Assembly (NCBI RefSeq): GCF_029892065.1
Contig: NZ_CP120373.1
Coordinates: forward strand, 3,479,001-3,543,000
Origin: Sinorhizobium garamanticum
Lineage (GTDB): Bacteria > Pseudomonadota > Alphaproteobacteria > Rhizobiales > Rhizobiaceae
DNA length: 64,000 nucleotides
Direction: 5' to 3'
The notes under the pieces were generated by a model. It made no database searches and was not told the DNA's origin. It was given only the letters and a program-made list of their open reading frames with translations. Shown in pieces: positions 1 to 8,474 of the stretch; the first letter of the stretch is position 1; each line of letters begins with the position of its first letter. A program made the translations under genes and the position numbers.

Positions 1-164
1 GTCTGACCGGTTCCGCGCCTTTTCTTTCTATCGATCGATTGACGCGCGCTCCGGTTCTCCGGAGGTCGTAGCCTGTTTTGCGGGCCCATTTCCGGTTTCG
101 ATTTTTCAAGATAAGAATGCGGGGCGACCCGCCTTCCTTCAAAATACTCTGAAGGAGCTCGACA

Positions 165-2018
165 ATGTTTGGCTGGTTTGAATCCCGCCTCAATCCCTAT
201 CCGACGGAAGAGCCGACGCTTCCGCCGAAGGGCCTTTTTGCCTTCTGCTGGCACTACACGAAGCCGGCGGTCCCATGGCTTCTGATCATGTCGGTCTGCA
301 CGATGCTGATTGCAATCGGCGAGGTGGCGCTGTTCCAGTTCCTTGGCAACATGGTCGATTGGCTCACCAGCGCCAACCGCGAGACTTTCCTGGCGGCCGA
401 GGGCGGCAAGCTCTTCTGGATGGCGGCGCTCGTCCTCATCGGCCTGCCGGGTCTCGTCGCTGTCGATTCCTTCGTCATGCATCAGGTGTTGCTCGGCAAC
501 TACCCGATGATCGCGCGCTGGCAGATGCACCGTTACCTCTTGCGCCAAAGCATGACCTTCTTTGCCAACGAGTTCGCGGGACGCGTGGCGACGAAAGTCA
601 TGCAGACGTCACTTGCCGTGCGCGAGACGGTGATGAAGATTCTCGACGTCTTTGTCTATGTCGTCAGCTATTTCGTGACGATGCTGATCGTCGTCGCGAC
701 GGCCGACTGGCGGCTGGTAATGCCGCTCGCTGTCTGGCTCGTCGTCTATATCGCCATCGTCACCTACTTCGTGCCGCGGCTGCAGAGGATCTCGAAGGAG
801 CAGGCCGATGCGCGTTCGATGATGACGGGCCGTATCGTCGACAGCTACACCAACATCGCGACGGTCAAGCTGTTCTCGCATGCGGGCCGCGAGGAAACCT
901 ATGCCCGCGCGGCGATGGACGAGTTCCTCGACACCGTTCACCGGCAGATGCGTAAGGTCACGCTGTTTCACGTGTTCGTCTACACGAACAACAGCCTGGC
1001 GCTTTTCGCCATCAGCACCCTTGGCATCCACCTGTGGCTGACGAGCGCGATTTCGGTGGGTGCGATCGCCATCGCGATCGGCCTTGCGATGCGCATCAAC
1101 GGCATGTCGCAGTGGATCATGTGGGAGGTCTCGGCGCTGTTCGAGAATATAGGCACGGTCTATGACGGCATGGGCATGATGACCAAGGCGCATGACATTG
1201 TCGACCAGCCCAATGCGACCATGCTGAAGGCGGACAAGGGCGCGATCAGCTTCGACAACATCCGCTTCCACTACGGCAAGGCGAAGGGCGTGATTGACCG
1301 GCTGTCGCTCGACATCCGCCCGGGCGAGAAGATCGGGCTCGTCGGGCGGTCGGGCGCCGGCAAGACGACGCTGATGAATCTCCTGCTGCGCTTCTACGAC
1401 CTGGAGTCCGGTTCCATCCGGATCGACGGCGAGGATATCTCCACCGTCACCCAGGATAGCCTGCGCTCGCAGATCGGCGTCGTCACGCAGGACACGTCGC
1501 TATTGCATCGCTCTATACGTGACAACATCGCCTACGGGCATCCGGGAGCGAGCGACGCGGACATCATCGCGGCGGCGAAGAAGGCGAACGCCTGGGACTT
1601 CATCCAGGCGCTGGAGGATAATCTTGGCAGGCGCGGCCTCGATGCACAGGTCGGCGAGCGAGGCGTCAAGCTTTCCGGCGGCCAGCGACAGCGCATCGCG
1701 ATCGCGCGCGTCTTCCTCAAGGACGCACCGGTCCTGATCCTTGACGAGGCAACCTCGGCGCTCGATTCGGAAGTCGAGGCGGCGATCCAGGAAAACCTGT
1801 TCGCGCTGATGTCAGGCAAGACGGTGATCGCAATCGCGCACAGGCTCTCGACATTGACCGAGATGGATCGCCTGGTGATCCTCGAGGCCGGCCGAATCGT
1901 CGAAACCGGCTCGCATGAAGAACTCGTCGCCAAGGGCGGGCTCTATGCCGATCTCTGGTCGCGCCAGTCCGGCGGCTTCATTGCCGACGACCTGGAGAAG
2001 GAGGAAGCGGCGGAGTAA
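165..2018 (+). CDS. ABC transporter, fused permease/ATPase half-transporter (first of a tandem pair)
   Basis: A 617-residue half-size exporter. The N-terminal half carries hydrophobic membrane segments from about residue 35 to 320 (type IV exporter fold). The C-terminal half is a complete nucleotide-binding domain: Walker A GRSGAGKTT near residue 395, signature LSGGQRQR near 503, Walker B LILDEATSALD near 525, with the catalytic Glu, and an H-loop IAHRLS. The start is supported by GAAGGAG at 151-157. A second, closely similar half-transporter follows 150 bases downstream on the same strand, so the two may form a heterodimer; both look catalytically intact. The substrate cannot be told from sequence; lipids, drugs or peptides are all possible for this family. 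Confidence 0.9.
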   Translation: MFGWFESRLNPYPTEEPTLPPKGLFAFCWHYTKPAVPWLLIMSVCTMLIAIGEVALFQFLGNMVDWLTSANRETFLAAEGGKLFWMAALVLIGLPGLVAVDSFVMHQVLLGNYPMIARWQMHRYLLRQSMTFFANEFAGRVATKVMQTSLAVRETVMKILDVFVYVVSYFVTMLIVVATADWRLVMPLAVWLVVYIAIVTYFVPRLQRISKEQADARSMMTGRIVDSYTNIATVKLFSHAGREETYARAAMDEFLDTVHRQMRKVTLFHVFVYTNNSLALFAISTLGIHLWLTSAISVGAIAIAIGLAMRINGMSQWIMWEVSALFENIGTVYDGMGMMTKAHDIVDQPNATMLKADKGAISFDNIRFHYGKAKGVIDRLSLDIRPGEKIGLVGRSGAGKTTLMNLLLRFYDLESGSIRIDGEDISTVTQDSLRSQIGVVTQDTSLLHRSIRDNIAYGHPGASDADIIAAAKKANAWDFIQALEDNLGRRGLDAQVGERGVKLSGGQRQRIAIARVFLKDAPVLILDEATSALDSEVEAAIQENLFALMSGKTVIAIAHRLSTLTEMDRLVILEAGRIVETGSHEELVAKGGLYADLWSRQSGGFIADDLEKEEAAE

Positions 2019-2029
2019 TCCGCCGCTTC
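2004..2029 (+). terminator. Hairpin enclosing the stop codon of the first ABC gene
   Basis: GAAGCGGCGGA (2004-2014) pairs perfectly with TCCGCCGCTTC (2019-2029) around a 4-base GTAA loop. The TAA stop codon lies at the loop. No clear T-run follows, so it may be an mRNA-stabilising or attenuating hairpin between the two ABC genes and not a true terminator. Confidence 0.45.
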
Positions 2030-2168
2030 GATTGTCGTTTGATAGCAATTGGTTAAAGCGTTTTTCTCGCGCTCGCCGGCTGCATGGCGCGCGCAACTCA
2101 CGCATTTGTAATGTAGCCGGCATCCGAAATCGTTTGCCGCCGCTGCACAACCACCTATATCGGAAACC

Positions 2169-4034
2169 ATGCTGCGGGCCATCGTCACCATCTTCGAGAA
2201 CTGGATCAAGCCGTTCGCGCCGCGGGAGAGGCTGCAGCCACCAAAATCGCTGTGGGGTTTCGCCTGGTTCTACGCAAGCCAGGCGAAGGGGCCGTTCGTT
2301 GCCATGGCGGTGCTCGGCGGCCTTGTGGCGATGCTGGAAGCCGGACTTTTCTATTTCGTCGGCCGGCTGGTCGATGTCCTCGACACGGTGAAGCCGGAGG
2401 CCGGGTGGAGCGGCCTGATTTCCACCAATGGACCGGAACTGCTCTTCATGCTGTTGACGGTGTTGGTGTTCCGCTTTCTCGCCGTTGCGCTCGCCGCGCT
2501 CGTCGAGGAACAGGCGATCATCACCGGCTTTCTCAACCTGGTGCGCTGGCAATCCTATGTCCACGTAGCGCGCCAGTCGCTGACCTTCTTCCAGAACGAC
2601 TTTTCCGGCCGCATCGTCACGAAGGTCTGGTCCGGCGCGCAGGCCACGAGCGACCTCATCGTCTCGCTCCTCCAGGTCGTCTGGTTCATCGTCATCTACA
2701 CGGCCTCGACCATGGCGCTGATCGCCCAGCTCGACTGGCGGCTCGCGGCAATGGTGGCATTCTGGATTGTGGTCTTCCTTGCGCTTGCCCGCTATTTCGT
2801 CCCCCGTGTGCGCAAGCATGCCCGCGAGACGGCCGAGATGGCGTCGATGCTCAATGGTCGCATGGTCGATGCCTATTCGAATATCCAGACGCTGAAGCTC
2901 TTCGGCAGTGATGAGGAGAACGACCGCTATATTCGCGCCGGCTTCGACCGGTTCCAGGGAGCGGTGATCCCTTTCACACGGTTGCTGACGGCCGTGCGGT
3001 CGTCGTTGGCGCTGCTGTCCGGCCTGATGATTGCGGCGATTGCCGTCTATTCGATCCATCTGTGGCTCGCTGGCGCCGTCAGTTCCGGGGCGGTTGCGTT
3101 CACGCTGGCGCTGGTCCTGCGCCTCAACATGCTGCTCGGCCGCATGATGTCGCAGTTCAACGCGATCATGCGCAATATCGGCACGATGCAGAATTCCGCC
3201 GAGCTCGTCTCCCAGTCGATCGGGCTTGTCGACCGCCCAGGTGCGCCTGATCTGAAGGTGCACCGACCGGAGATCCGCTTCGAGCACGTGAAATTCCACT
3301 ACGGAAAAGGCGGCGGCGTCATCGACGATTTCTCGCTCACCATTCGGCCAGGCGAGAAGGTCGGCATCGTTGGTCGGTCCGGTGCGGGCAAGTCGACGCT
3401 CGTCAACCTGCTGCTGCGCTTCTACGATCTCGAGGGTGGCCGCATTCTGATCGACGGCCAGGACATCGCCGCGATCCGTCAGGAATCATTGCGCGCCCAT
3501 GTCGGCATGGTCAGCCAGGACACCTCGCTTCTGCACCGGTCGATCCGCGACAACATCCTCTTCGGACGGCCCGGCGCGAATGAACAGCAGTTGATTGAAG
3601 CAGCCCGCAAGGCGGAGGCATACGAATTCATCGTAAACCTGGTGGATCAGCGTGGCCGAAAGGGTTTCGACGCGCATGTCGGCGAACGCGGCGTCAAGCT
3701 TTCCGGCGGCCAGCGGCAGCGAATAGCGATTGCCCGTGTCATGCTGAAGGATGCGCCAATTCTCGTTCTCGACGAGGCGACCTCCGCGCTCGATTCCGAA
3801 GTCGAGGCCGCCATCCAGTCGAATCTGGAGCGCCTGATGGAGGGCAAGACGGTGCTCGCGATTGCCCATCGGCTGTCCACGATCGCCGCACTCGACCGAC
3901 TAGTCGTAATGGACAGGGGACGCATCTTAGAGGATGGCACCCATGCGGAGCTGATTGCGCGCGGCGGGCTCTATGCCGACCTCTGGTCGCGTCAGTCGGG
4001 CGGTTTTCTGGCGCGCGAAGAAGCGGCGGAATAG
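2169..4034 (+). CDS. ABC transporter, fused permease/ATPase half-transporter (second of a tandem pair)
   Basis: A 621-residue paralogue of the preceding gene with the same architecture: transmembrane region to about residue 330, then a nucleotide-binding domain with Walker A GRSGAGKST, signature LSGGQRQR, Walker B LVLDEATSALD and the IAHRLS H-loop. The last 25 residues (LYADLWSRQSGGF) nearly match the first protein, pointing to an old tandem duplication. Probably co-transcribed with its neighbour and perhaps a heterodimer partner. Exporter by family; the substrate is unknown. Confidence 0.9.
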   Translation: MLRAIVTIFENWIKPFAPRERLQPPKSLWGFAWFYASQAKGPFVAMAVLGGLVAMLEAGLFYFVGRLVDVLDTVKPEAGWSGLISTNGPELLFMLLTVLVFRFLAVALAALVEEQAIITGFLNLVRWQSYVHVARQSLTFFQNDFSGRIVTKVWSGAQATSDLIVSLLQVVWFIVIYTASTMALIAQLDWRLAAMVAFWIVVFLALARYFVPRVRKHARETAEMASMLNGRMVDAYSNIQTLKLFGSDEENDRYIRAGFDRFQGAVIPFTRLLTAVRSSLALLSGLMIAAIAVYSIHLWLAGAVSSGAVAFTLALVLRLNMLLGRMMSQFNAIMRNIGTMQNSAELVSQSIGLVDRPGAPDLKVHRPEIRFEHVKFHYGKGGGVIDDFSLTIRPGEKVGIVGRSGAGKSTLVNLLLRFYDLEGGRILIDGQDIAAIRQESLRAHVGMVSQDTSLLHRSIRDNILFGRPGANEQQLIEAARKAEAYEFIVNLVDQRGRKGFDAHVGERGVKLSGGQRQRIAIARVMLKDAPILVLDEATSALDSEVEAAIQSNLERLMEGKTVLAIAHRLSTIAALDRLVVMDRGRILEDGTHAELIARGGLYADLWSRQSGGFLAREEAAE

Positions 4035-4396
4035 GGCGCTTAAATGTCGCTCGCTGGCCGTCCGCGAGACCTTCCGGGAAACGGCCTGCAACCCCGTCAA
4101 GTCCTTGTGCCAATTGGTCGCGCTTTTAGCCGCGACAATCTGCCCACATCCCCTTGTCAAGGCTGGACATAATTTGCGATCAGGCATAGAACGCGGCCGA
4201 TTGACGGGGAATCTGCGTGCAGTGCGTGCGCATGATTTTCCGGATACTGGTGTCCGGTCCATGCTTGTCTCGGCGGGCCGGCTGGGGCGCCAGCGAGTTG
4301 AGAGGGCGTGGTTCCTTGGATTGGGTGAAGGCCTGAACAGGAATCTCGCCGGGGCGGATGCGGTTCCGCAACATTGCGTGAGAGGATGGTTTAGCC
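4035..4396. other. Gap between ABC pair and petABC, no gene seen
   Basis: About 360 bases with no convincing coding region; the open frames here are out-of-phase extensions of neighbouring genes. It must hold the petABC promoter, but I could not pick a clear -35/-10 pair. GAGAGGA just before 4397 is the likely petA ribosome site. Confidence 0.5.
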
Positions 4397-4975
4397 GTGA
4401 GCGAACACGACACTTCAAGCGAGACCTTGGGCGAGCCCACTCGCCGCGATTTCCTTTACCTGGCCACGGGCATGGCCGGCGTCGTCGGCGCCACTGCCGC
4501 CGCCTGGCCGTTCATCGACCAGATGCGCCCCGACGCATCGACGCTCGCGCTCGCTTCGATCGAGGTCGATGTTTCCAGCCTGCAGCCCGGCATGTCGCTG
4601 ACGGCGAAATGGCGCGGCAAGCCGGTCTTCATCCGCAACCGCACGGACAAGGAAGTGGAAGACGCCAAGGCCGTTCCTCTGGAAGATCTCAAGGACCCGG
4701 TTGCGCGCAATGCCAATCTTGCTGACGACGCCGCGGCCAACGATCTCGACCGGTCGGCCGGCGAGGGCAAGGAAAACTGGATCGTCATGATCGGTTCCTG
4801 CACCCATCTCGGCTGCGTTCCGCTCGGTCAGGCCGGTGATTTCGGTGGCTGGTTCTGTCCCTGCCACGGCTCGCACTACGACACGGCCGGCCGTATCCGC
4901 AAAGGCCCGGCACCGGAAAACCTCCCTGTGCCGACCTTCTCGTTTGTTTCCGACACAGTTATCAAGATCGGTTGA
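4397..4975 (+). CDS. petA: Ubiquinol-cytochrome c reductase, Rieske iron-sulfur subunit
   Basis: A 192-residue subunit of the bc1 complex that moves electrons from ubiquinol to cytochrome c1 at the periplasmic face of the inner membrane. An N-terminal twin-arginine-like stretch ([12 protein letters not shown]) and one membrane anchor precede the soluble domain. The Rieske cluster motifs are CTHLGC (residues 135-140) and CPCHGSH (from 154): C135, H137, C154 and H157 bind the 2Fe-2S cluster, and C140/C156 form the usual disulfide. The start is GTG with GAGAGGA upstream. It heads the operon with petB 14 bases downstream. Rhizobial names include fbcF. Confidence 0.97.
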   Translation: MSEHDTSSETLGEPTRRDFLYLATGMAGVVGATAAAWPFIDQMRPDASTLALASIEVDVSSLQPGMSLTAKWRGKPVFIRNRTDKEVEDAKAVPLEDLKDPVARNANLADDAAANDLDRSAGEGKENWIVMIGSCTHLGCVPLGQAGDFGGWFCPCHGSHYDTAGRIRKGPAPENLPVPTFSFVSDTVIKIG

Positions 4976-4989
4976 GGGGACTACTGATA

Positions 4990-6270
4990 ATGAGTGCTGA
5001 TCATTCAACCTACACGCCAACGACAGGCATCGAGAAGTGGGTTGATTCCCGTCTTCCGCTGCCGCGCCTGGTTCACGACTCGTTCGTCTCCTATCCGGTT
5101 CCGCGCAACCTGAACTACGCCTACACCTTCGGCGCCATGCTGTCGGTGATGCTGGTCGTCCAGATCCTGACCGGCATTGTGCTGGCCATGCACTATGCGG
5201 CCGAAACGTCCGTCGCCTTCAATTCGGTCGAAAAGATCATGCGTGACGTCAACCACGGCTGGCTGTTGCGCTACCTGCATGCCAATGGTGCGTCGTTCTT
5301 CTTCATCGCGGTCTATCTCCACATCGCCCGCGGGCTCTACTACGGTTCCTACAAGGCACCGCGCGAGATCCTCTGGATCCTTGGCGTCGTCATCTATCTT
5401 CTGATGATGGCAACTGGTTTCATGGGCTACGTTCTGCCTTGGGGTCAGATGTCCTTCTGGGGCGCGACCGTTATCACTGGCTTCTTCTCGGCATTCCCGC
5501 TGGTGGGTGAGTGGATCCAGCAGTTCCTGCTTGGCGGCTTCGCCGTCGATCAGCCGACGCTGAACCGCTTCTTCTCGCTGCACTATCTGCTGCCCTTCAT
5601 GATCGCAGGCGTCGTCGTCCTGCACATCTGGGCTCTGCATGTAGTCGGCCAGACCAACCCGACCGGCGTCGAAGTGAAGTCGAAGACCGACACGGTCCCC
5701 TTCACGCCCTATGCAACGCTGAAGGATGCGCTCGGCGTATCGGTGTTCCTGATCGTCTACGCCTGGTTCGTCTTCTACATGCCGAACTTCCTCGGCCATC
5801 CGGACAACTATATTCCGGCTGATGCGCTGAAGACCCCGGCTCACATCGTTCCGGAATGGTACTACCTGCCGTTCTACGCGATGCTGCGCGCCATCACATT
5901 CAACATCGGACCGATCGACTCCAAGCTTGGCGGCGTTCTGGTGATGTTCGGCTCGATCCTCGTCCTGTTCTTCCTGCCCTGGCTCGACACGTCCAAGGTC
6001 CGCTCGGCCGTCTACCGCCCGTGGTACAAGCTGTTCTTCTGGATCTTCGTGGCTAACGCGATCATGCTCGGCTGGCTGGGTTCGCGCCCCGCAGAAGGCC
6101 TCTATGTCGTGATGTCGCAGCTCGGCACGCTGTACTACTTCGCCTTCTTCCTCGTCATCATGCCGGTTCTCGGCCTGATCGAAACGCCAAAGCGCATTCC
6201 AAACTCCATCACTGAAGCGGTGCTGGAAAAGCAGAATGCAAAGGCGCAGCCGGCAACCGTACGCGCTTGA
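4990..6270 (+). CDS. petB: Cytochrome b subunit of the bc1 complex
   Basis: A 426-residue polytopic membrane protein, the haem b core of the bc1 complex holding the quinol-oxidising and quinone-reducing sites. The PEWY motif of the Qo site ([15 protein letters not shown]) is present, as are the haem-ligand His regions ([43 protein letters not shown]). An in-frame TTG 18 bases upstream extends the frame, but the ATG at 4990 gives the normal N-terminus MSADHS. It sits between petA and petC, as in other bc1 operons. Confidence 0.97.
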   Translation: MSADHSTYTPTTGIEKWVDSRLPLPRLVHDSFVSYPVPRNLNYAYTFGAMLSVMLVVQILTGIVLAMHYAAETSVAFNSVEKIMRDVNHGWLLRYLHANGASFFFIAVYLHIARGLYYGSYKAPREILWILGVVIYLLMMATGFMGYVLPWGQMSFWGATVITGFFSAFPLVGEWIQQFLLGGFAVDQPTLNRFFSLHYLLPFMIAGVVVLHIWALHVVGQTNPTGVEVKSKTDTVPFTPYATLKDALGVSVFLIVYAWFVFYMPNFLGHPDNYIPADALKTPAHIVPEWYYLPFYAMLRAITFNIGPIDSKLGGVLVMFGSILVLFFLPWLDTSKVRSAVYRPWYKLFFWIFVANAIMLGWLGSRPAEGLYVVMSQLGTLYYFAFFLVIMPVLGLIETPKRIPNSITEAVLEKQNAKAQPATVRA

Positions 6271-6302
6271 TCAGAACAGTGATTGATAAGGAACCCACAA
6301 CA

Positions 6303-7175
6303 ATGAAAAAGCTTGTTAAAGGCATTCTGTCACTCGCTGTCGTCGCCGGTCTCGGCTTGGGCGCTGCCGTCGCCCAGGAACCGGCAGGCGGGGAGGAGCA
6401 TGCCACCACCGGCACGCCGCACTTCCCGATCCACAAGCCGGAACAGCAGGATTGGACCTTTGCCGGCCTCTTCGGCCACTACGACAAGGGCCAGCTGCAG
6501 CGCGGCCTCAAGGTCTACACCGAAGTCTGTTCTGCCTGCCACTCGATGAACCTCGTTGCTTTCCGTACCCTCGAGGATCTCGGCTATTCCGAGGCTCAGG
6601 TGAAGGCGTTCGCGGCAAACTACGAAGTTCAGGACGGACCGAACGCGGACGGCGAAATGTTCACCCGCAAGGCCGTTCCGTCTGATCACTTCCCGTCGCC
6701 CTTCCCGAACAAGGAAGCAGCGGCTGCCGCCAACAACGGCGCCGCACCGCCGGACTTTTCGTTGATCGCGAAGGCACGCGGCATCGAGCGCGGTTTCCCG
6801 CAGTTCGTCTTCGACATGTTCTGGCCCTATCAGGAAGGCGGACCGGACTACATCCATGCGCTGCTGACCGGTTATCAGGAGCCGCCGGAAGGCGTTGAGG
6901 TCGATGAGGGAACGCATTACAACCCGTACTTCGCGAACGCCGCAGCGCTGGCCATGGCCCCGCCGATCGCCGACGACCAGGTCACCTATGACGACGGCAC
7001 GCCGCAGACGGTGGACCAATACGCCCGGGACGTCTCGGCATTCCTGATGTGGGCGGCCGAGCCGCATCTCGAAGATCGCAAGCGCACCGGCTTCATGGTC
7101 ATGGTGTTCCTGCTCATCTTCACCGGCCTCATCTACCTGACGAAGAAGTCGGTTTACGCAAACAAGAAACATTGA
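6303..7175 (+). CDS. petC: Cytochrome c1 subunit of the bc1 complex
   Basis: A 290-residue c-type cytochrome that takes electrons from the Rieske protein. A signal peptide with an AVA-Q type cleavage point lies near residue 24. The haem-binding motif is CSACH at residues 76-80, and a single C-terminal membrane anchor (MVMVFLLIFTGLIYL) holds it to the membrane. A Met-containing stretch (LAMAPPI) is a candidate sixth ligand. The ATG at 6303 is preferred over the frame opening at 6267 because it begins a proper signal peptide. It ends the operon; a strong terminator follows. Confidence 0.96.
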   Translation: MKKLVKGILSLAVVAGLGLGAAVAQEPAGGEEHATTGTPHFPIHKPEQQDWTFAGLFGHYDKGQLQRGLKVYTEVCSACHSMNLVAFRTLEDLGYSEAQVKAFAANYEVQDGPNADGEMFTRKAVPSDHFPSPFPNKEAAAAANNGAAPPDFSLIAKARGIERGFPQFVFDMFWPYQEGGPDYIHALLTGYQEPPEGVEVDEGTHYNPYFANAAALAMAPPIADDQVTYDDGTPQTVDQYARDVSAFLMWAAEPHLEDRKRTGFMVMVFLLIFTGLIYLTKKSVYANKKH

Positions 7176-7216
7176 TCGAATCCGGCAAGGGCCGGACCGA
7201 TCAGCGGAACTTCGAG

Positions 7217-7246
7217 GGCCCCGATTCATCCGGGGCCTTTCTTTTT
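7217..7246 (+). terminator. Rho-independent terminator of petABC
   Basis: GGCCCCG (7217-7223) pairs with CGGGGCC (7231-7237) around a 7-base loop, followed by TTTCTTTTT. Confidence 0.9.
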
Positions 7247-7249
7247 GCT

Positions 7250-7319
7250 CTACAGCGCCACGCGTCTACAGCACCGTGCGTTCAAATGGACGCACAAAGG
7301 ACGCACTAGCACTTGATTC
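7250..7319 (+). repeat. Intergenic repeat family A, copy 1 (diverged)
   Basis: Begins CTACAGCGCCACGCGTC and carries a second, degraded CGC(A)-rich arm ending in ...ACGCACTAGCACTTGATT. It matches the CTACAGCGCCGCGCGTCT...CGCTGTAGCACTTTGAATT module seen near 8.1, 16.1, 25.2 and 57.1 kb. Confidence 0.6.
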
Positions 7320-7372
7320 TAGAGGATCCTGACCGCTTTCACTGATGCCAGGCCTCTCCCGGCGCTCGGCGT

Positions 7373-7795
7373 TCAATCGGCTACCGTCCATTGCGGGTTC
7401 CAGACGATCTCCCAGAGATGGCCGTCCGGGTCGTGGAAATAACCCGAATAGCCGCCCCAGACGCGTTCATGCGCCGGATCGGTGATGACTGCGCCGGCGT
7501 TCTCAGCCTGCTTCATGACGGCATCGACCTCTTCTTTCGATTTGACGATGTGCCCGATCGACACCGCACCGAGCCGCACTGGTGGCGCAGTTATCTTCGC
7601 GTCCTTCGCAAGCGAAGTTGTCGGGAACAGTGCCAGAATCAGGTCCTCGCCCATATGGAAGAAGACCACCGCACCATCCTCGAATTGCTGCCCGACAATC
7701 CCCTCCGTCGGCAGTCCCATTCCGTCGCGATAAAAGGCAAGAGACTTTTCGAGATCGTTCACGCCAAGGGTAAGGACTTTGATCCGCGGCTTCAT
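7373..7795 (-). CDS. VOC-family (glyoxalase/bleomycin-resistance fold) protein
   Basis: A 140-residue single-domain VOC protein: MKPRIKVLTLGVNDLEKSLAFYRD at the start and a C-terminal GYSGYFHDPDGHLWEIVWNP, the paired beta-alpha-beta-beta-beta signature with the metal-site Glu near the end. Members include lactoylglutathione lyases, dioxygenases and antibiotic-binding proteins; nothing here fixes the substrate. The start at 7795 (MKPRIKV) was chosen over the longer frame because it begins the fold. It stands alone, facing petABC across the terminator. Confidence 0.85.
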   Translation of the reverse strand: MKPRIKVLTLGVNDLEKSLAFYRDGMGLPTEGIVGQQFEDGAVVFFHMGEDLILALFPTTSLAKDAKITAPPVRLGAVSIGHIVKSKEEVDAVMKQAENAGAVITDPAHERVWGGYSGYFHDPDGHLWEIVWNPQWTVAD

Positions 7796-7844
7796 TTCGG
7801 CCTCCTCGAGCGCCGCGCGCCATATCCGACGCGCACAGCTCATT

Positions 7845-7896
7845 GCAGCATTTGAATTGCCGTGATTCTGTTCTCAAATCGGAGCCGATTTAAGGA
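7845..7896 (-). repeat. Intergenic repeat family A, copy 2 (half element)
   Basis: On the minus strand it reads TCCTTAAATCGGCTCCGATTTGAGAA...CAATTCAAATGCTGC. This is the TTAAATCGG palindrome plus GCAGCA-TTGAATT module, without the CTACAGCG arm. Confidence 0.6.
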
Positions 7897-8020
7897 CCAT
7901 TCGCCGTCTGGGCGTCATACGCCTCGACGGCGCTGCTTTGTCGTTTACGGCGCCGCGCGTCTTATCAGACGCGGCGGCCCAAGTCCGCGGCGCGTCTTTT
8001 CAGCCTAAGACCTGGGCTGG

Positions 8021-8043
8021 ATTCCTGTGACAAGCACAGGAAT
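8021..8043. repeat. Hairpin ATTCCTGTG-N5-CACAGGAAT
   Basis: ATTCCTGTG (8021-8029) is a perfect inverted repeat of CACAGGAAT (8035-8043) with loop ACAAG. No T-run, so it is not a terminator. The form resembles short interspersed palindromes of rhizobial genomes. Confidence 0.5.
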
Positions 8044-8106
8044 GAGGATGAGACGAGAAGCCTTGCCGTACCGCAACTGACGAGGCCGAAACTGGCTTCT
8101 GTCGTG

Positions 8107-8201
8107 CACTGTGATCAGACGCGCGAAGGACGCTGTAGCACTTTGAATTGCTGCATGTTTTCATCCCTAAATCGGTCACGATTTAAGGGAACATGCAGTA
8201 G
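8107..8201 (+). repeat. Intergenic repeat family A, copy 3 (near full length)
   Basis: Reads ...GATCAGACGCGCGAAGGACGCTGTAGCACTTTGAATTGCTGCATGTTTTCATCCCTAAATCGGTCACGATTTAAGGGAACATGCAGTAG. It combines the AGACGCGC/CGCTGTAG arm with the TGCTGCATG...ATTTAAGGG...CATGCAG palindrome. Confidence 0.65.
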
Positions 8202-8421
8202 CGAACGACGCCGTCTCTCGCGCGTGCTGACTGTTCCCGCAAGGCCGATCTACAAGAGCGCGATTGGTTGGGCGCCACCACAATCGTCAGAGGCGAGGAC
8301 AACCCGTCGGCGGAGAAGGAGAACAATTCTCTGAGCGTGGGCAACCGCGGTCGACACGGTTGACGCCGCGTCGCTCGCGCCTGCGAGGATCTCTGTGGTC
8401 GCCTGCGGTACGGCGGATACG

Positions 8422-8451
8422 AAAACGGCCCCATCTTTCGACGGGGCCGTT
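8422..8451 (-). terminator. Rho-independent terminator of the rgsE-like gene
   Basis: ACGGCCCC (8425-8432) pairs with GGGGCCGT (8443-8450). On the minus strand the hairpin is followed by TTTTCG, about 25 bases past the stop codon. Confidence 0.85.
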
Positions 8452-8474
8452 GCCTGCAGGAGCTCTCTTCCGGA

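Larger units (their letters stand above)
7796..8421. other. Gene-free, repeat-rich gap
   Basis: More than 600 bases between the VOC gene and the rgsE terminator. I see no coding region here; the short frames have no recognisable features. It holds two copies of repeat family A (7845-7896, 8107-8201) and a separate hairpin (8021-8043). Confidence 0.6.

Noticed and set aside
1..164. Possible promoter or end of an earlier gene at the left edge
   Set aside because: Only the ribosome site of the first ABC gene is clear; TTGACG near 40 has no convincing -10 partner.
1812..3299. A 495-codon minus-strand frame spanning the junction of the two ABC genes
   Set aside because: Shadow of two well-supported plus-strand genes; the composition is of the antisense Arg/Asp/Gly-rich kind.
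8104..8434. Short open frames (76 and 83 codons) in the gap before the rgsE terminator
   Set aside because: They overlap repeat family A and each other on opposite strands, and have no coding features.
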